A stretch of 64,000 nucleotides of DNA from assembly GCA_031771865.1 (NCBI GenBank), contig JASISA010000023.1, forward strand, positions 496,001 through 560,000, given 5' to 3'. A program made the translations under genes and the position numbers. Of this stretch, positions 1 to 9,956 are shown one piece after another. The first letter of the stretch is position 1. The number at the start of each line of letters is the position of its first letter. The DNA is from Nothophaeocryptopus gaeumannii (lineage: Eukaryota; Ascomycota; Dothideomycetes; Mycosphaerellales; Mycosphaerellaceae). Under the pieces are notes generated by a model. The model searched no databases. It worked only from the letters and a program-made list of their open reading frames with translations, and was not told the DNA's origin.

Positions 1-1611
1 TCGACTGTTTCTCGCCGTGGCAAGCCCAGAAGATTTGAGTTTGAAGTCTCCAATTTGTTCGATCAATTGGCGGGTCTTGACAACACATTCGCCAGTGTTC
101 CGTATCAAGCCTGTGCCGAGATTGATCAAATGTTCAGACTGCTCAAGAAGCATTACGACTTCGTCGTCTGCTGAGTCGGAGAACCGGAAGACATCTTGCG
201 TCGACTTGGCCAGCTCGTCCACCTTGTCAGAGAAGGCTTGCTTTACCTGTTGGAAGGATAGTGAGGTATGTGGATCATGGATGTACACCTCGTCGACGAT
301 GTCCAAAAGGCTTCGGCAGGCTTTGACCAATCGCTCTGTGGTCGCAACGAGCTCCGATGCGGGTCTGGCGTGCAAGTGATGACCTATGAAGGCGCCAATG
401 TGACTGATGCAAACGTCGTGCACCTTCGCAAGTTGCTCGGATGCCAGAGGACCTGATCCCATCCGCGCACTGTCCTTTGTCACCAAGGATAGGCGATGCG
501 CGGCGACGCCATGTCTCGGTGTGAAGACCATGGAGGTTCGTGATGTGCGGTCGTTGGTCAGTGGCGCCTTCTTTGCACCAGCAGTAGCATCCTTGTCATC
601 TTGTACTGTGAAGTGCTTGGCAGAGTCTATAGCTGGTGAAGCCTTCGGTGCCGGAATTTGAGTATCGATGACCAGCGACGCAGTCTCCGCCGGAGGAGTC
701 TCTGGTGCGCGTTGCAGACTCAGCCGGTGGAGGTCGCTTCTTGTTTCCTGGGTCCAGACATCCGTAAAGCTGACGGCTCGGGTGACCACTTTAAACGCTT
801 TGGAGACGAGATCGTCCAATAGGTAATGTATCACCTCACCCGCAAATGGCTCGCTGATCGTTTCTTGCAGCCTCTTGGCAATCTGTACCAAAGACGATAG
901 ATCCGCAAGCAAGCCTTTGCGCATTCTTCGCACACCCGAATGCTGCCTTACCGTAGGAGCATCCCGGTGCAAGCAGTCTGCGCGCTCGAGCAGACATCGC
1001 ACTCCTGCTATCAATCCTCTTATGTAATCTTGCCTGACGAACGTCGACAGGTTGGCATCTTCATTTGCGCCCAGGAGGTCCCAGAACTGTGTCATCGCAT
1101 TCAAGAGGTTTCGCAGATATGGGTGATCATATGCCTCGCAATAGTTCGTCGGCAGCCATCCTCGCGTACCAGAGTTGAGCACTGTTCCATCTGCCCAGCC
1201 ATTGCCATGCACACAATGCACTAGCACCAAATCGCCCGGTTTGATAGACACAGTCGAGAGTGATGCATCTTCGGCAGGCATGGTGGTCGTTTCCGGATCG
1301 AAAGTGTGAAGCGCACGCAGATAGTTGTGGAAGAGAGGTTGCTGGAGCACAGAGCTCTCGAAGTCCGAAGGCGAGCTCGTAGGTGTGCCTGGTGGTGTGA
1401 TGTGGGACACGAAGCCTGCGGTGGTGATTGCTGTGTGCTCATGTGATGGCCGTGGAGCTCGTTCTCTTGCTCCGGCAATTGGGCTTGTGCGCAATGTTGG
1501 CGCAGACGGTCTTCGCGCAGCAGCAGTCTCGTTGGAGGTTCTCGAGTCGTCACTCCGAGGTCGCGCGACAGTGTTGGCGTTGTCGCTGTCGCCTTCCATG
1601 TTGAACATCAT
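1..1611 (-). CDS. CDC25: Ras guanine-nucleotide exchange factor, Cdc25 family (N-terminal part, runs off the window)
   Basis: The frame is open for 537 codons from an ATG at 1611 (in-frame TGA just upstream) to base 1, so the gene is cut by the left edge. A Ser/Thr/Pro-rich N-terminus of about 115 residues is followed by an SH3 domain at about residues 118-165 (seen: GDLVLVHCVHGNGWADG and GWLPTNYCEAY). After it comes the helical region that follows SH3 in fungal Cdc25 proteins (seen: GLIAGVRCLLERADCL, then RRMRKGLLADLSSLVQ). In this family the RasGEF_N and catalytic RasGEF domains lie further C-terminal, so they should be beyond the edge. Such proteins load GTP on Ras at the plasma membrane and feed cAMP/PKA signalling. 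No intron is seen. The Ras-GEF assignment rests on domain order and recalled family sequence, since the catalytic domain is not visible. Confidence 0.75.
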   Translation of the reverse strand, partial: MMFNMEGDSDNANTVARPRSDDSRTSNETAAARRPSAPTLRTSPIAGARERAPRPSHEHTAITTAGFVSHITPPGTPTSSPSDFESSVLQQPLFHNYLRALHTFDPETTTMPAEDASLSTVSIKPGDLVLVHCVHGNGWADGTVLNSGTRGWLPTNYCEAYDHPYLRNLLNAMTQFWDLLGANEDANLSTFVRQDYIRGLIAGVRCLLERADCLHRDAPTVRQHSGVRRMRKGLLADLSSLVQIAKRLQETISEPFAGEVIHYLLDDLVSKAFKVVTRAVSFTDVWTQETRSDLHRLSLQRAPETPPAETASLVIDTQIPAPKASPAIDSAKHFTVQDDKDATAGAKKAPLTNDRTSRTSMVFTPRHGVAAHRLSLVTKDSARMGSGPLASEQLAKVHDVCISHIGAFIGHHLHARPASELVATTERLVKACRSLLDIVDEVYIHDPHTSLSFQQVKQAFSDKVDELAKSTQDVFRFSDSADDEVVMLLEQSEHLINLGTGLIRNTGECVVKTRQLIEQIGDFKLKSSGLATARNSR

Positions 1612-3850
1612 GCCAACTCAATTCTTCACTCAGCTGGGTATGGGCTAATGCGAGAATGATAGAGCCATTGATCGAAGTGAGAGTGTCGATGCTGGTTATG
1701 AGAGAATGGCGTTCCCCGGATGCTGTAAAAGATGTCCGTCAGTGGTTGCACGGTCACCTATTTTGGGCGTGCATGTTGTTGTGAGCGAGGAATGCATGAC
1801 CCAGGAGGGACTGCATCTTGGAAACCCCGCTGACATCTATTGTCGCAGATGAGAAGATGTAGTTTACTGACCTTGTATTGACCAGGATTGCCTGCACGTA
1901 TGTGCGTGTCTCGGCCCAGTTACCAGGAAACTTTCGCATGCGCAATCGTCGCGACTGTGATCGGTGTCGCAAGTGTGATCGGTGTTTGATTCAGGGTCGG
2001 CTGTCAGTTTCGTGCCAAAGGCAATCAAGAGAGTCAAAAGTGCTGAGGTGTGGTCCTCGTCCTTGAAAGTCGGCCAGGTCAAAAGACTGTCGCCGGTATA
2101 GACTTGGTTTCAATGAGTGTTGTCCGCCAGTCGCAAGTCGAAGAGTATCAGATGTGCTGTCCTCGAAGGCAGTCCAGAAGGTGAAATCCGAACCAAGCAA
2201 GGGTGTTGGTGCCTTCCACCGCAGTTCAAAGTGAGAGTCGAAGGAGCTCTCCAAGGCAAGGTCGGTCGACAATCGCAACCCAGGTGGAGATGTCGTTGTC
2301 GTCGTGGGCTCCTTACTCTTCGGTCGTACCCTCCGCCTCACTCCCAGCAGTTGTTGAAGAGGAAGACTTTTGCGCCGACCTCTACCGCGACAGGAACAAG
2401 AGGAAGAAAGCGGATGTGAGCACGAGCGCGCTGCACAAGCTCTCGCGCCGTCACCAAACATCAGCACAATGGCGTCGTAGTTGGGTTTAGGTTTTGCATC
2501 CCGACTCCTTTGATCGTCGGCCTTCTGTGCGGCCAGTGTGAATAGCCTCTTTGGGCGAGCACCAGCGCTACGGGTAGGCGTACAGACGAGGCCCTCTCAT
2601 CAAGGCGAGCTAGCCTCAACGACGAGTGGCCTCCTGGAAGACGCTCATGCAGTGCGCAGAGTGCTTGGGTCTGCTGTGCATACAGGCTTATGCACACAAC
2701 GTCCGGCACCGGCATCATGTGGCATCCTGCTCTCTGCACACGGCCGAGGGCGTCGATTGGAAGAATTTCTGCTGGTGCTCCGCCGCGTACCAGCAGTCCG
2801 CCGTCCACCGCGCCGCACAGAGGAGACATGCATGTCCAGTGGTCTGGCCCAACACTGGACTTCGGAGCTGCTGCACGCCATGGCAGGACTGAGGAGGCCA
2901 GACACCGGCTCGAGCCCAGTTGCAGGCTACCTCCCACTCCTCCTCCTACTCCAACTCCTGCTCCCACTCCTACTCCAGGCAGGTGCTGGATCTGGACGCT
3001 TTGCACCGCGAGGGAGCCAAGTGCGCAGGCGAGCTATTTTGGCGTGTCCGCCATCGCGGCAGGGCTCCACTTTCCGGGCGAGTCTATTCGGCAGTCAAGG
3101 CTCGCTTTGCCTTTCCAAGCGTCAACCTCTGCTGCATCCCGACTTCATCATTCATCAATGCGGCTTCCCTGCAGAACGAGGTCTGTGTTCTGCACGTGAA
3201 TATGCTCCGAGCGCAGCAACCATCCGTCACATGTGCAGATGCAGGTTCTTCTTCTCTGCTCTCCTGTAGCCAAAATGCCCCTCTGCACATGCAATATTGG
3301 CACTACAGATGGGCGCCTAGGTACACAATGCCTCTGCCAATGGCTGCGAACCACGCAACATCTCGCGAAATGCTCCGGGCGGGAGGTAGTAGACTGGGGA
3401 GACTGTGATCGGCGGCGGTTGCCCCCTGCTTTGGGCAAGGACAGAACAGCAACTGCCACCACGCTGGCTCTGCATAAACTCTGCACCCGCCTGGAGCCGA
3501 TCGCACTTGTGCTGTATCCCCGGAGACGGGCCACTCGGCCTGCTGTCCGCTTGCTTTCATCACAGTGCGACGAACGGCGATGGTCGAACTTCTGGTCACT
3601 TCGATACTTTGCTGATTGTTCGCAGTGCCCGCTCGTCGGCCTCCACTTCACCTCGGCATATATCCCGGAGGAGGCGTGCGGCTCTAGTTCGCAGCGAGTC
3701 ATGTGAAGACACCACCTCCGCATACCAAAGCGCCCACGGACGGGGCCTGCGGAGAAGGAGCAATTCTCGCTGGCCCCAGCACCGCAAATCCGACCGCAGC
3801 GATAGCAGACACAGCACCGCGTGGCAGTCGCGACGCGGGTGCAGAGACTT
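1612..3850. other. No supported gene; upstream region of the Ras-GEF gene
   Basis: Many open frames overlap on both strands here (the longest about 240 codons), but their predicted proteins are rich in Cys, His, Arg and Ser and show no domain or conserved block. The first few hundred bases next to 1611 should hold the Ras-GEF promoter and 5' leader. A pyrimidine-rich tract lies at 2930-2975. No gene is called. Confidence 0.5.
2930..2975 (+). repeat. CT-rich imperfect microsatellite
   Basis: A run of CTCCCACTCCTCC-like units, nearly all pyrimidine on the + strand. It is simple sequence, and no function can be read from it. Confidence 0.7.
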
Positions 3851-3881
3851 CAGTGTCGTACATCTGCACAGAATCGCGTGT

Positions 3882-4830
3882 TCAATGCAATGCACGACGG
3901 TTGGCAAGCCGCCAGAGATAGCCTTGATGAGCCCCTGCTCCTCTGGACTCAAGCCCTTGACTACGCGACTTCTTGGGCTCGAACGTTACAATTTCAATCT
4001 CGATGTCAAGGCGCCACTCTACTCCAACAGGTTCGAGGCGACCCAACAGATAAAGACTCTGAAGACAACTCTCATCAAGGCCAAATCGTGGCACTGTTTC
4101 TCCTACCCCATTGAAAGAAATCTCACCTTCAGACACATCTGCAACGGTCTTGGAGACTGTGATTCGGATTCTCACTACCCACGTCCAGGACTTGCGAGCC
4201 ACGAGTCCACGTCTGGCGGTACGTATCTCAATCTTCTATACCACGTTTGGGCTGGCTTCGCGTGTAATCGCGAACCGCGATATTCGCTCGCGACCTCGTC
4301 TAGATTACGCCCCAATCTTACTTTCCGGCTTGCACTGTGTGGTTGTTTTCGAAGCCGCAACATCCCTACACCAGAAATTGAACAAACATGCTTGGTCCCT
4401 GTTGTGGCCGAACCGAGCAACCATAGCACCTGGTCTAAGATGACGTGCAGAATTTCAATACCCGATTGGCCTGATAATAGTTCAAGATGAACTTCTCTGA
4501 TCTACGAGGCACTTCATCCGGAATCTTTGCCGACTTAGATAGGCTCACAGCTCTGTCCAACTTGTATACCATCCATCACGTGTCTAATCCAGAGGCACAA
4601 AGCTTGCAGAGTAAGAAAGTATTGAAGCCTGTTGCTACGAGGGCTACACGGCCAACAACCAGATCGCGCCATCCAGTACACTTTCGAGTGTCGAATGACA
4701 CCAATCTCTCTTGCACGATAATACGAAACCAGATCCAACCACCACGAATACTGTGGAGGTTCAATTCACTCCATTCGTTGGCGAACCTGACCTCTTCAGC
4801 TTGGTAAGTATGCCAACGCCCAATATACAT
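3882..4830 (-). pseudogene. Decayed coding-like region, possibly an F-box-like relic
   Basis: Minus-strand pieces read like protein but are split by stops. One at about 4576-4830 contains GGWIWFRIIVQERLVSFDT. One near 4500 reads IPDEVPRRSEKFILNYYQ, loosely like the LPAELR...YY segment of the F-box-like genes elsewhere in this window. One at about 3882-4240 contains VRIRITVSKTVADVSEGEIS and VEWRLDIEIEIVTFEPKK. No start codon plus splice signals join them into one gene. They could be a dead member of the family seen at 7.1 and 44 kb, or chance frames. This is inference with low confidence. Confidence 0.25.
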
Positions 4831-6077
4831 TACAAATTTAGGAATACCATTCGTGAGAAGCAGCGAAACATCATCGTGGCAGACTTTGTAGAACAGTCCA
4901 TCTGGTATCTATGGCCATAGCACACATCAGCTCGGACTGAATGACTTCAATTCCACAACAGTCGATCTCAATAATCAACCCCTCAGAAAAAAGAAAGAAC
5001 AAGAACCCTCTTGTTTCAGAGCTAACCAAGAGCAACCCAACTGCACTCCCTCCCTCGTCCGCCATACACATTCCCAATTCACACTTCGCAGCATCACGGT
5101 GCAAGGGTCGGAACCCATACCAACTCCAGATAACGCAAGCGACCCACCTGCGTGGGCTGCAGATTGCGAACTGACCAGGCGGTGCCAATAGTGCGGCGTA
5201 GATCGATAGCGTCTATGAAGCTCTTGTATAGCGTTGGCAGCCCTGTATAGCGCGAGCGCTTCGACACGAAGAAAATGGTTGGTTGTTTGGATGGGGTTGG
5301 CAGAGAGGGGAAGAATGTCGGGCCAGCTTGGGGCTGAGATTTCACCTGCACCTTCGTGATGCAATTACGAGGGATATATCGGAGATGTCACGAACATACG
5401 AATAGACACATGCATGTACTCGCCACCAGCTTCGTATAGTTACCGGTGAGTTGGGTTTAATGCTTCAATTACACCGCCCGTATCAATTGCTCAAAAAAGA
5501 AAGCACACCAGCACAGCAGCAGCAACAAATGCCACCATCACTATCGAGTCCTTTTGACCTGCCTACCGATTTCGTGAACACTCTACTTGTAGAGTACGAT
5601 GTGCAAAGACTGTCTGTGTACGAAAAAAATAAAAGTCGCAACTACGAATGATGTAGTTGGCGAATGGGGTAGAATAGCATGCGATGGCAGTTTACCAAGG
5701 TGAGAGACGCTCTTTGACGATGTGCTCGTCGTCTGGTAGATCAATTTTCTCGATATTGCGCCTGCGAGATCATTGCCCTTCTCTTTCTTACTTTTGCTGA
5801 GATTGTATGCGGTTTTGTATGTAAGCCTCAAATCCCATTCATCTTGGATCAAGCAGAGTTTTCGGTAGTTGCCGTTATCCCTCTACAGCTACCCGAGAAT
5901 TGCTCCACTATGAGCCGATCATCTTCTAGCCATCCTCTAATCTTCCTCCTCCATTACTTTCGTCGCTAAACATTATCCTCGGCTAAACATCATCCTCGAC
6001 CTTAGTCGATTAATGATTCCTTTACAAACATTAGCATCAACCCTCGTTACCCTAGCTGGAAACCGTATTGTATCAAC
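4831..6077. other. No supported gene
   Basis: Only short frames are present, with no conserved motif. The sequence becomes more AT-rich towards 5.9-6.0 kb, with repeated CTAAACATCATCCTCG-like words at about 5966-6000. It holds the 3' side of the small secreted protein gene at 6078-6254. Confidence 0.5.
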
Positions 6078-6254
6078 TTACTTGCAGCTGCTGCAAAGTG
6101 TTTTCACACAATTGTCTATTACATCCCTCGGGTCTTCCGGCTCGCGCTCGCAGTATTCCGCGCATATTTCTTTACTGGTGTTGCCTCGTGGTGCGCACGT
6201 AGCGAGGACGTAGGGGAGGATGGTAAGGAGGAGGGTTGGGAGGTAGACCTTCAT
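6078..6254 (-). CDS. Small secreted cysteine-rich protein (effector-like)
   Basis: An ATG at 6254 opens a 58-residue protein. Residues 1-18 form a clear signal peptide (MKVYLPTLLLTILPYVLA) and the mature part of about 40 residues has six cysteines (TCAP, ICAEYC, NC, LC, SSCK). Such proteins are exported, and in plant-associated fungi many act as effectors or antimicrobials. No target can be inferred here. The terminal TAA lies inside GTAAGT, a perfect 5' splice donor, and a plausible branch (TGCTAATG) and acceptor (ACTAAG) follow about 80 nt on, so a spliced form with a slightly longer C-terminus is possible. It sits alone in a gene-poor stretch. It is too short for similarity to be judged by eye, so it could be a chance frame, but signal peptide plus Cys pattern argue for a gene. 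Confidence 0.55.
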   Translation of the reverse strand: MKVYLPTLLLTILPYVLATCAPRGNTSKEICAEYCEREPEDPRDVIDNCVKTLCSSCK

Positions 6255-6332
6255 GTGTTGTAGGTTTTTGTGAGGTTCAAGTAGATAGTGTAGTATAAGT
6301 GGATAGTGTAGTACGTATGCGAGCCGATACAT

Positions 6333-7100
6333 TGTATGTTGACTTATAGAATTTTCATCCTCGAAGAAACCTTAGCCGGGACGATACGGCAGATAACTGA
6401 AACTGACCAAGTTGTGAAACTAGGATAGAGGTAAAGTTAAACCCGGATCGACCGTGTTCGCTGCTTTCGTATCGCATGTATAATAGCAATAGGTTCTACG
6501 GGTTGCTGTTATGAATCTCGACCCGGCGCGAAATCGGTATCTCGCCCTCGTCTTCTAGATCCGTATAGCAGAAGGGCGCAATGACTTTGCTCTTTGCTGC
6601 TGAGGTACAGTATTTCGCATGCTCCTGTCGAGGTATCACTTGGCATTTGTCGGCTCCCACCACGTCCATTGCCACATTGCTGCTTTTGTGTTGAAAAGTT
6701 CATCCTTTTGGAGAACGGCGTATTCGTTGTGTGGATGTGATAGATTGAGATGCTGCCCAACAAGTATCTCAATCTAAGTCGACACTTTTAGGTTCTTACT
6801 TGTGTAGACCAGTGTTTGGGAAGGAGGGGATTCTTGTTGTACTCAGCATGGATATATCCGCTATAACCGCAAGGATCCTCCCAACCACAGCACTGCATTT
6901 GTGATACATGGGATTGAGAGAAGACTTTGAAGCCTGGGTTGAATTCCGTGGCTATTCATCGCTACTCCCTTCTTGTTTTTATAGAGGTGATGTTGTCTAG
7001 CCTGCTCTGTATGCTCCTGTTCTGCTCGAGATATCCAGCCCTGGTCTGCGAGTTGACCTGTCCATTCATCGGCGTCTCAGCAGGGACAGCAAAAGCCTCC
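6333..7100. other. No supported gene
   Basis: AT-rich in part. A minus-strand frame at 6509-6772 (87 codons) has no recognisable feature. Contains the promoter side of the secreted-protein gene. Confidence 0.45.
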
Positions 7101-8099
7101 TCAAGTGGTCTTGGTGAACCTGTATTCCGTCCACCACTCCCTCAGCAGGTGACCGAAATGATAGATATGCTCGCATTCCCCAAGGAGATCATTGATAGCT
7201 TTCCCCGTGAACCGTCCACCGCCTCGCTGACGCACCATCTCGTCGATCCAGATATCAAGCCACGAGGTGAAGTCATTGTACCGGATTCCCTTGCGGTAGA
7301 GCTCAGTCTTCCGGGTGTCATTGTGAAAGCACTGCACCTTGATGCCTCTCTTCGTCATTCGAACGCTGATTGCGAGCTCGCTCGCATCGGCCGTCGCTCG
7401 CGTGACGATAGTCAGGTTCTTGATGAGTGCAAGATCCTTGTCTGGAACCTCGTCAAGAAAGCTCACCCTATGAGGTGCGATGATAAGCTTGGGTTCTGTA
7501 CCGAAGAGGTCCATTTCGATCTCGAACTGCCATCTCTTATAAGAGACCGCCAGCGATTCGCGCCGAAGGTTACGATCTGTGTGAGCGACTGCTGGAGGCG
7601 GCTAACAGCCGTCCTTGCTGTTCCACATTGGCTTGTCGTCTTCTTCGACGTTGGCTAACGCGTCATGATAATGGTCAAGAGTGAGCTCTCGAAGCTCTGC
7701 AGGGAGATCCGTAAACCTGAATAGTGCGTGTTCGTCAGGGTCTTCCAGCTCGGAGATCAACTGGTCTCTCGTCATGTTGGCAATGTACTTTTTCTTACCT
7801 ATCTCCGTATGTCAGCACATTTCTCAAACCTCGGTTGCGAGGCGGTTCGTACGGATTGTTCGTTTGCCGTAGAGTTTCCTCAGTTCGCCGATTGTGCGTA
7901 CGTCGTGGATCATCTGGCCGCGGTCCGACCACCGAAGCCGCATTTTCAGCTGCGCCAATGGCATTGACTTCTTGAATCCTTTCATCATCTTGCGCTGTCT
8001 CAACTCTCGCTCGAAGTCTTCTCTGTCCCAGCCCTCGTACGATGGTAGCTTCCAGTAGTCATTACCGGAGACGCCGTCTCCGATCTGATACTGGACCAT
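7101..8099 (-). pseudogene. F-box-like (LPAELR) protein gene with an in-frame TAG
   Basis: Exon 1 (8099-7853) starts with ATG. The intron 7852-7799 (54 nt, GTACGA...TGCTGACAT...TAG) joins it in frame to exon 2. The spliced protein has a charged N-terminus, then MTRDQLISELEDPDEHALF followed by FTDLPAELRELTLDHYH, the short F-box-like signature seen in large dothideomycete families. After about 45 more codons the frame meets TAG at 7604-7602 and then continues in the same frame for another 167 codons of protein-like sequence (ESLAVSYKRWQFEIEMDLF, WLDIWIDEMVRQRGGG) to 7101. The TAG would be CAG after one C-to-T reversal. A 48-nt intron removing the stop can be drawn (GTCGAA...TTAG) but its donor is poor and it lacks a branch point. 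Probably a recently inactivated gene. The role of F-box-like proteins as ubiquitin-ligase adaptors is family knowledge, not shown here. Confidence 0.6.
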
Positions 8100-9043
8100 G
8101 GTTGCTGGACCTTGTGGTGTATTGGTCGGATCACAATGGCATCTTGAAGGGCGTGCTTCTTGTTATAATGGTGAAACAGAAAGTGGAAAGCGACGTGGAC
8201 AGCTTATGAAGAATGCACATGAGCCCGTGATCGCAACTAATGCGCAGGACTCGGCGGGAAACAAGTTTGTGAATCTGCCAAGTGCGGGCTTTCAGCTGAA
8301 AGCATGCATCTGCACAATCGTCATGATTAAATTGGACTTTCTCGAAATCCTCCAAGTTGGCCTGTCTGTGCCGGGCCTGAGAGGATGTTCGCATCTATTC
8401 GGACAATGGCAAGTGCCATTATCTTACATAACCCGCCACGATCATCTGCTGATACATGCCTTCGTCCATGACGAAGACGTCGGTGATATCGTATCGCACG
8501 CAACTCTCGCGGATTGGCTTCCAGTAGGACGTGAGCTGCTATCTTTAAAGCTCTAGGTCGCGCTCTGTGAGTCGGTGAGACTCAGCGTAAGAAGTCACCC
8601 ATGCTCCGTCTGGCATGTCCTTTGGGCCGTTGCAGCTAGAGGCGCAGGTAAAATACCTCACCTTGCTTCTTCTTGAGTATAGCCATGGAACATGGTGCCG
8701 CTACGAGCTGCACACCCGACGTCGGTGTTCGCTTCCGGATAGATGGGGCCGGAGTGTGCTCTATTCGTCTATTGGGCCAAACGATGGGTTTGGAGAAGAG
8801 AGGACTTGGTCGGAACGGGTTTCCAAGCAGACTTCGCATCAAAGAGGGCATTTGCGAGCTCTTATCTTTGCCAGGGCTTGCATAATGCTTGCTTCATGCA
8901 CCAGTCTTGTTGATCAAGTCTGCAAGTAAATGTTTCAGCAAGCTATTTTCTCGGTTGCCATAGCTGGTCCTTGCCAATTTCAGGGGCGTTCGGAGACCAG
9001 TGTTCTGTGTCTTAACGCCGATACTTTTATTACATCCCATCGT
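8100..9043. other. No intact gene; coding-like fragments on the minus strand
   Basis: Minus-strand fragments read like protein but are interrupted. MPDGAWVTSYAESHRLTER lies at about 8620-8545 and ITDVFVMDEGMYQQMIVAG at about 8490-8425, separated by a stop. They may be remnants of one gene or unrecognised exons. The start side of the F-box-like gene (8099) lies at the left end. Confidence 0.3.
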
Positions 9044-9505
9044 TCACGACGAGCTGCCCTTCCGGCTCTTCATCGCCGCCCTCAGCTTGTCATCCTCCTC
9101 ACTCTTTGGCTTCTCGCCGTCAATAGCGCCATCTCCTGCAGTCCCCTTCTTGCTCCCACTCAACAACTCCCTGCTCAACTGCGTCACGGTACCGCCCTCA
9201 TCTCCTTCCACCTTCTTCGCCATTCCATGCCGTCTCCGATGCTCTGCTAGCAAGCTTAGTCCCTCGCCGCCGGTGTCCGCATCTCGGTGTCGCTGAGCGT
9301 TTGCTTTGGCGGCCCGTATACTTGTCCGCGCGTAGACGAAGAGTATGAGGGCCATCGTGAAAGCAGCCGCAGGAGCGACGAGCGTTCTGCTGTTGATGCG
9401 GCGCGGAAATGGGTTCTTCGGTGATGGAGGCGGAGCTGGTTTGGCTGGCACTGAGGACTCTGTTGTCCCTGCCGGGCCGCGAGGCTGTGATAAACGGGCA
9501 CCCAT
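9044..9505 (-). CDS. Small single-pass membrane protein, uncharacterised
   Basis: ATG at 9505, no intron, 153 residues. The N-terminus is MGARLSQ followed by a Pro-rich stretch. A hydrophobic helix at about residues 45-62 (TLVAPAAAFTMALILFVYA) is followed by a basic and then charged, probably soluble tail ending KSRKGSSS. The layout suggests a tail facing the cytosol or mitochondrial matrix. The Gly at position 2 could allow N-myristoylation, though the following residues are not a strong match. No family is recognised. The frame is long relative to its flanks and is GC-rich like the other genes, which supports coding. A longer upstream extension exists only with non-ATG starts. Confidence 0.6.
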   Translation of the reverse strand: MGARLSQPRGPAGTTESSVPAKPAPPPSPKNPFPRRINSRTLVAPAAAFTMALILFVYARTSIRAAKANAQRHRDADTGGEGLSLLAEHRRRHGMAKKVEGDEGGTVTQLSRELLSGSKKGTAGDGAIDGEKPKSEEDDKLRAAMKSRKGSSS

Positions 9506-9956
9506 GATGATTGCTATGTGTGTGTAGACGGGAGGTTTGAGGCCCGAGGTCCTGGCTTTAAAGATACAGCATTGATCGCGTGAGGTCTCTCTCCATCGCA
9601 CTGGCCGCGTCTCGGGGATGACGTTCACGATCCTTGCGCTCTCTCAGAATACCCTCACCTATGTCCCTGGCATTAACATTGTGGAAGATGCATATTCAGC
9701 GAATGCCGAACACAACAAAGAAACGCCAGATGCCCAAGGCTATGCAAGAACTGGAGAGGCGCAAGGTCATTCACTTCCTCTCTCACATGCAAGGGTGCTC
9801 CTCGGTCTTGGCGCCCACCAAATCGAGCTTAGCCGCATCTGCCGAGGGACCGACGTCATGACTTGTTGGGTGCTCTCGAACTTCTACGCATTGCTTTCAT
9901 ATGAAGTTGTACGTGCATAGAGATAGATTTCATATTCTGCCTTATGGTGAGATGAG
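9506..9956. other. Intergenic, shared promoter region
   Basis: Lies between two divergent genes (9505 minus, 9957 plus), so it probably holds both promoters. Small frames inside it have no supported function. Confidence 0.55.

Noticed and set aside
2538..3269. Open frame of 243 codons on +
   Set aside because: No domain, Cys/Arg/Ser/Leu-rich composition and several competing frames on both strands; looks like non-coding GC-rich DNA.
3405..4490. Open frame of 361 codons on +
   Set aside because: Starts at a non-ATG codon, reads as noise in its first 200 codons, and lies antisense to better protein-like fragments on the minus strand.
9618..9920. Open frame on + upstream of AFG1
   Set aside because: Not conserved-looking and ends before the AFG1 ATG; the AFG1 first exon was found in a different frame at 9957.
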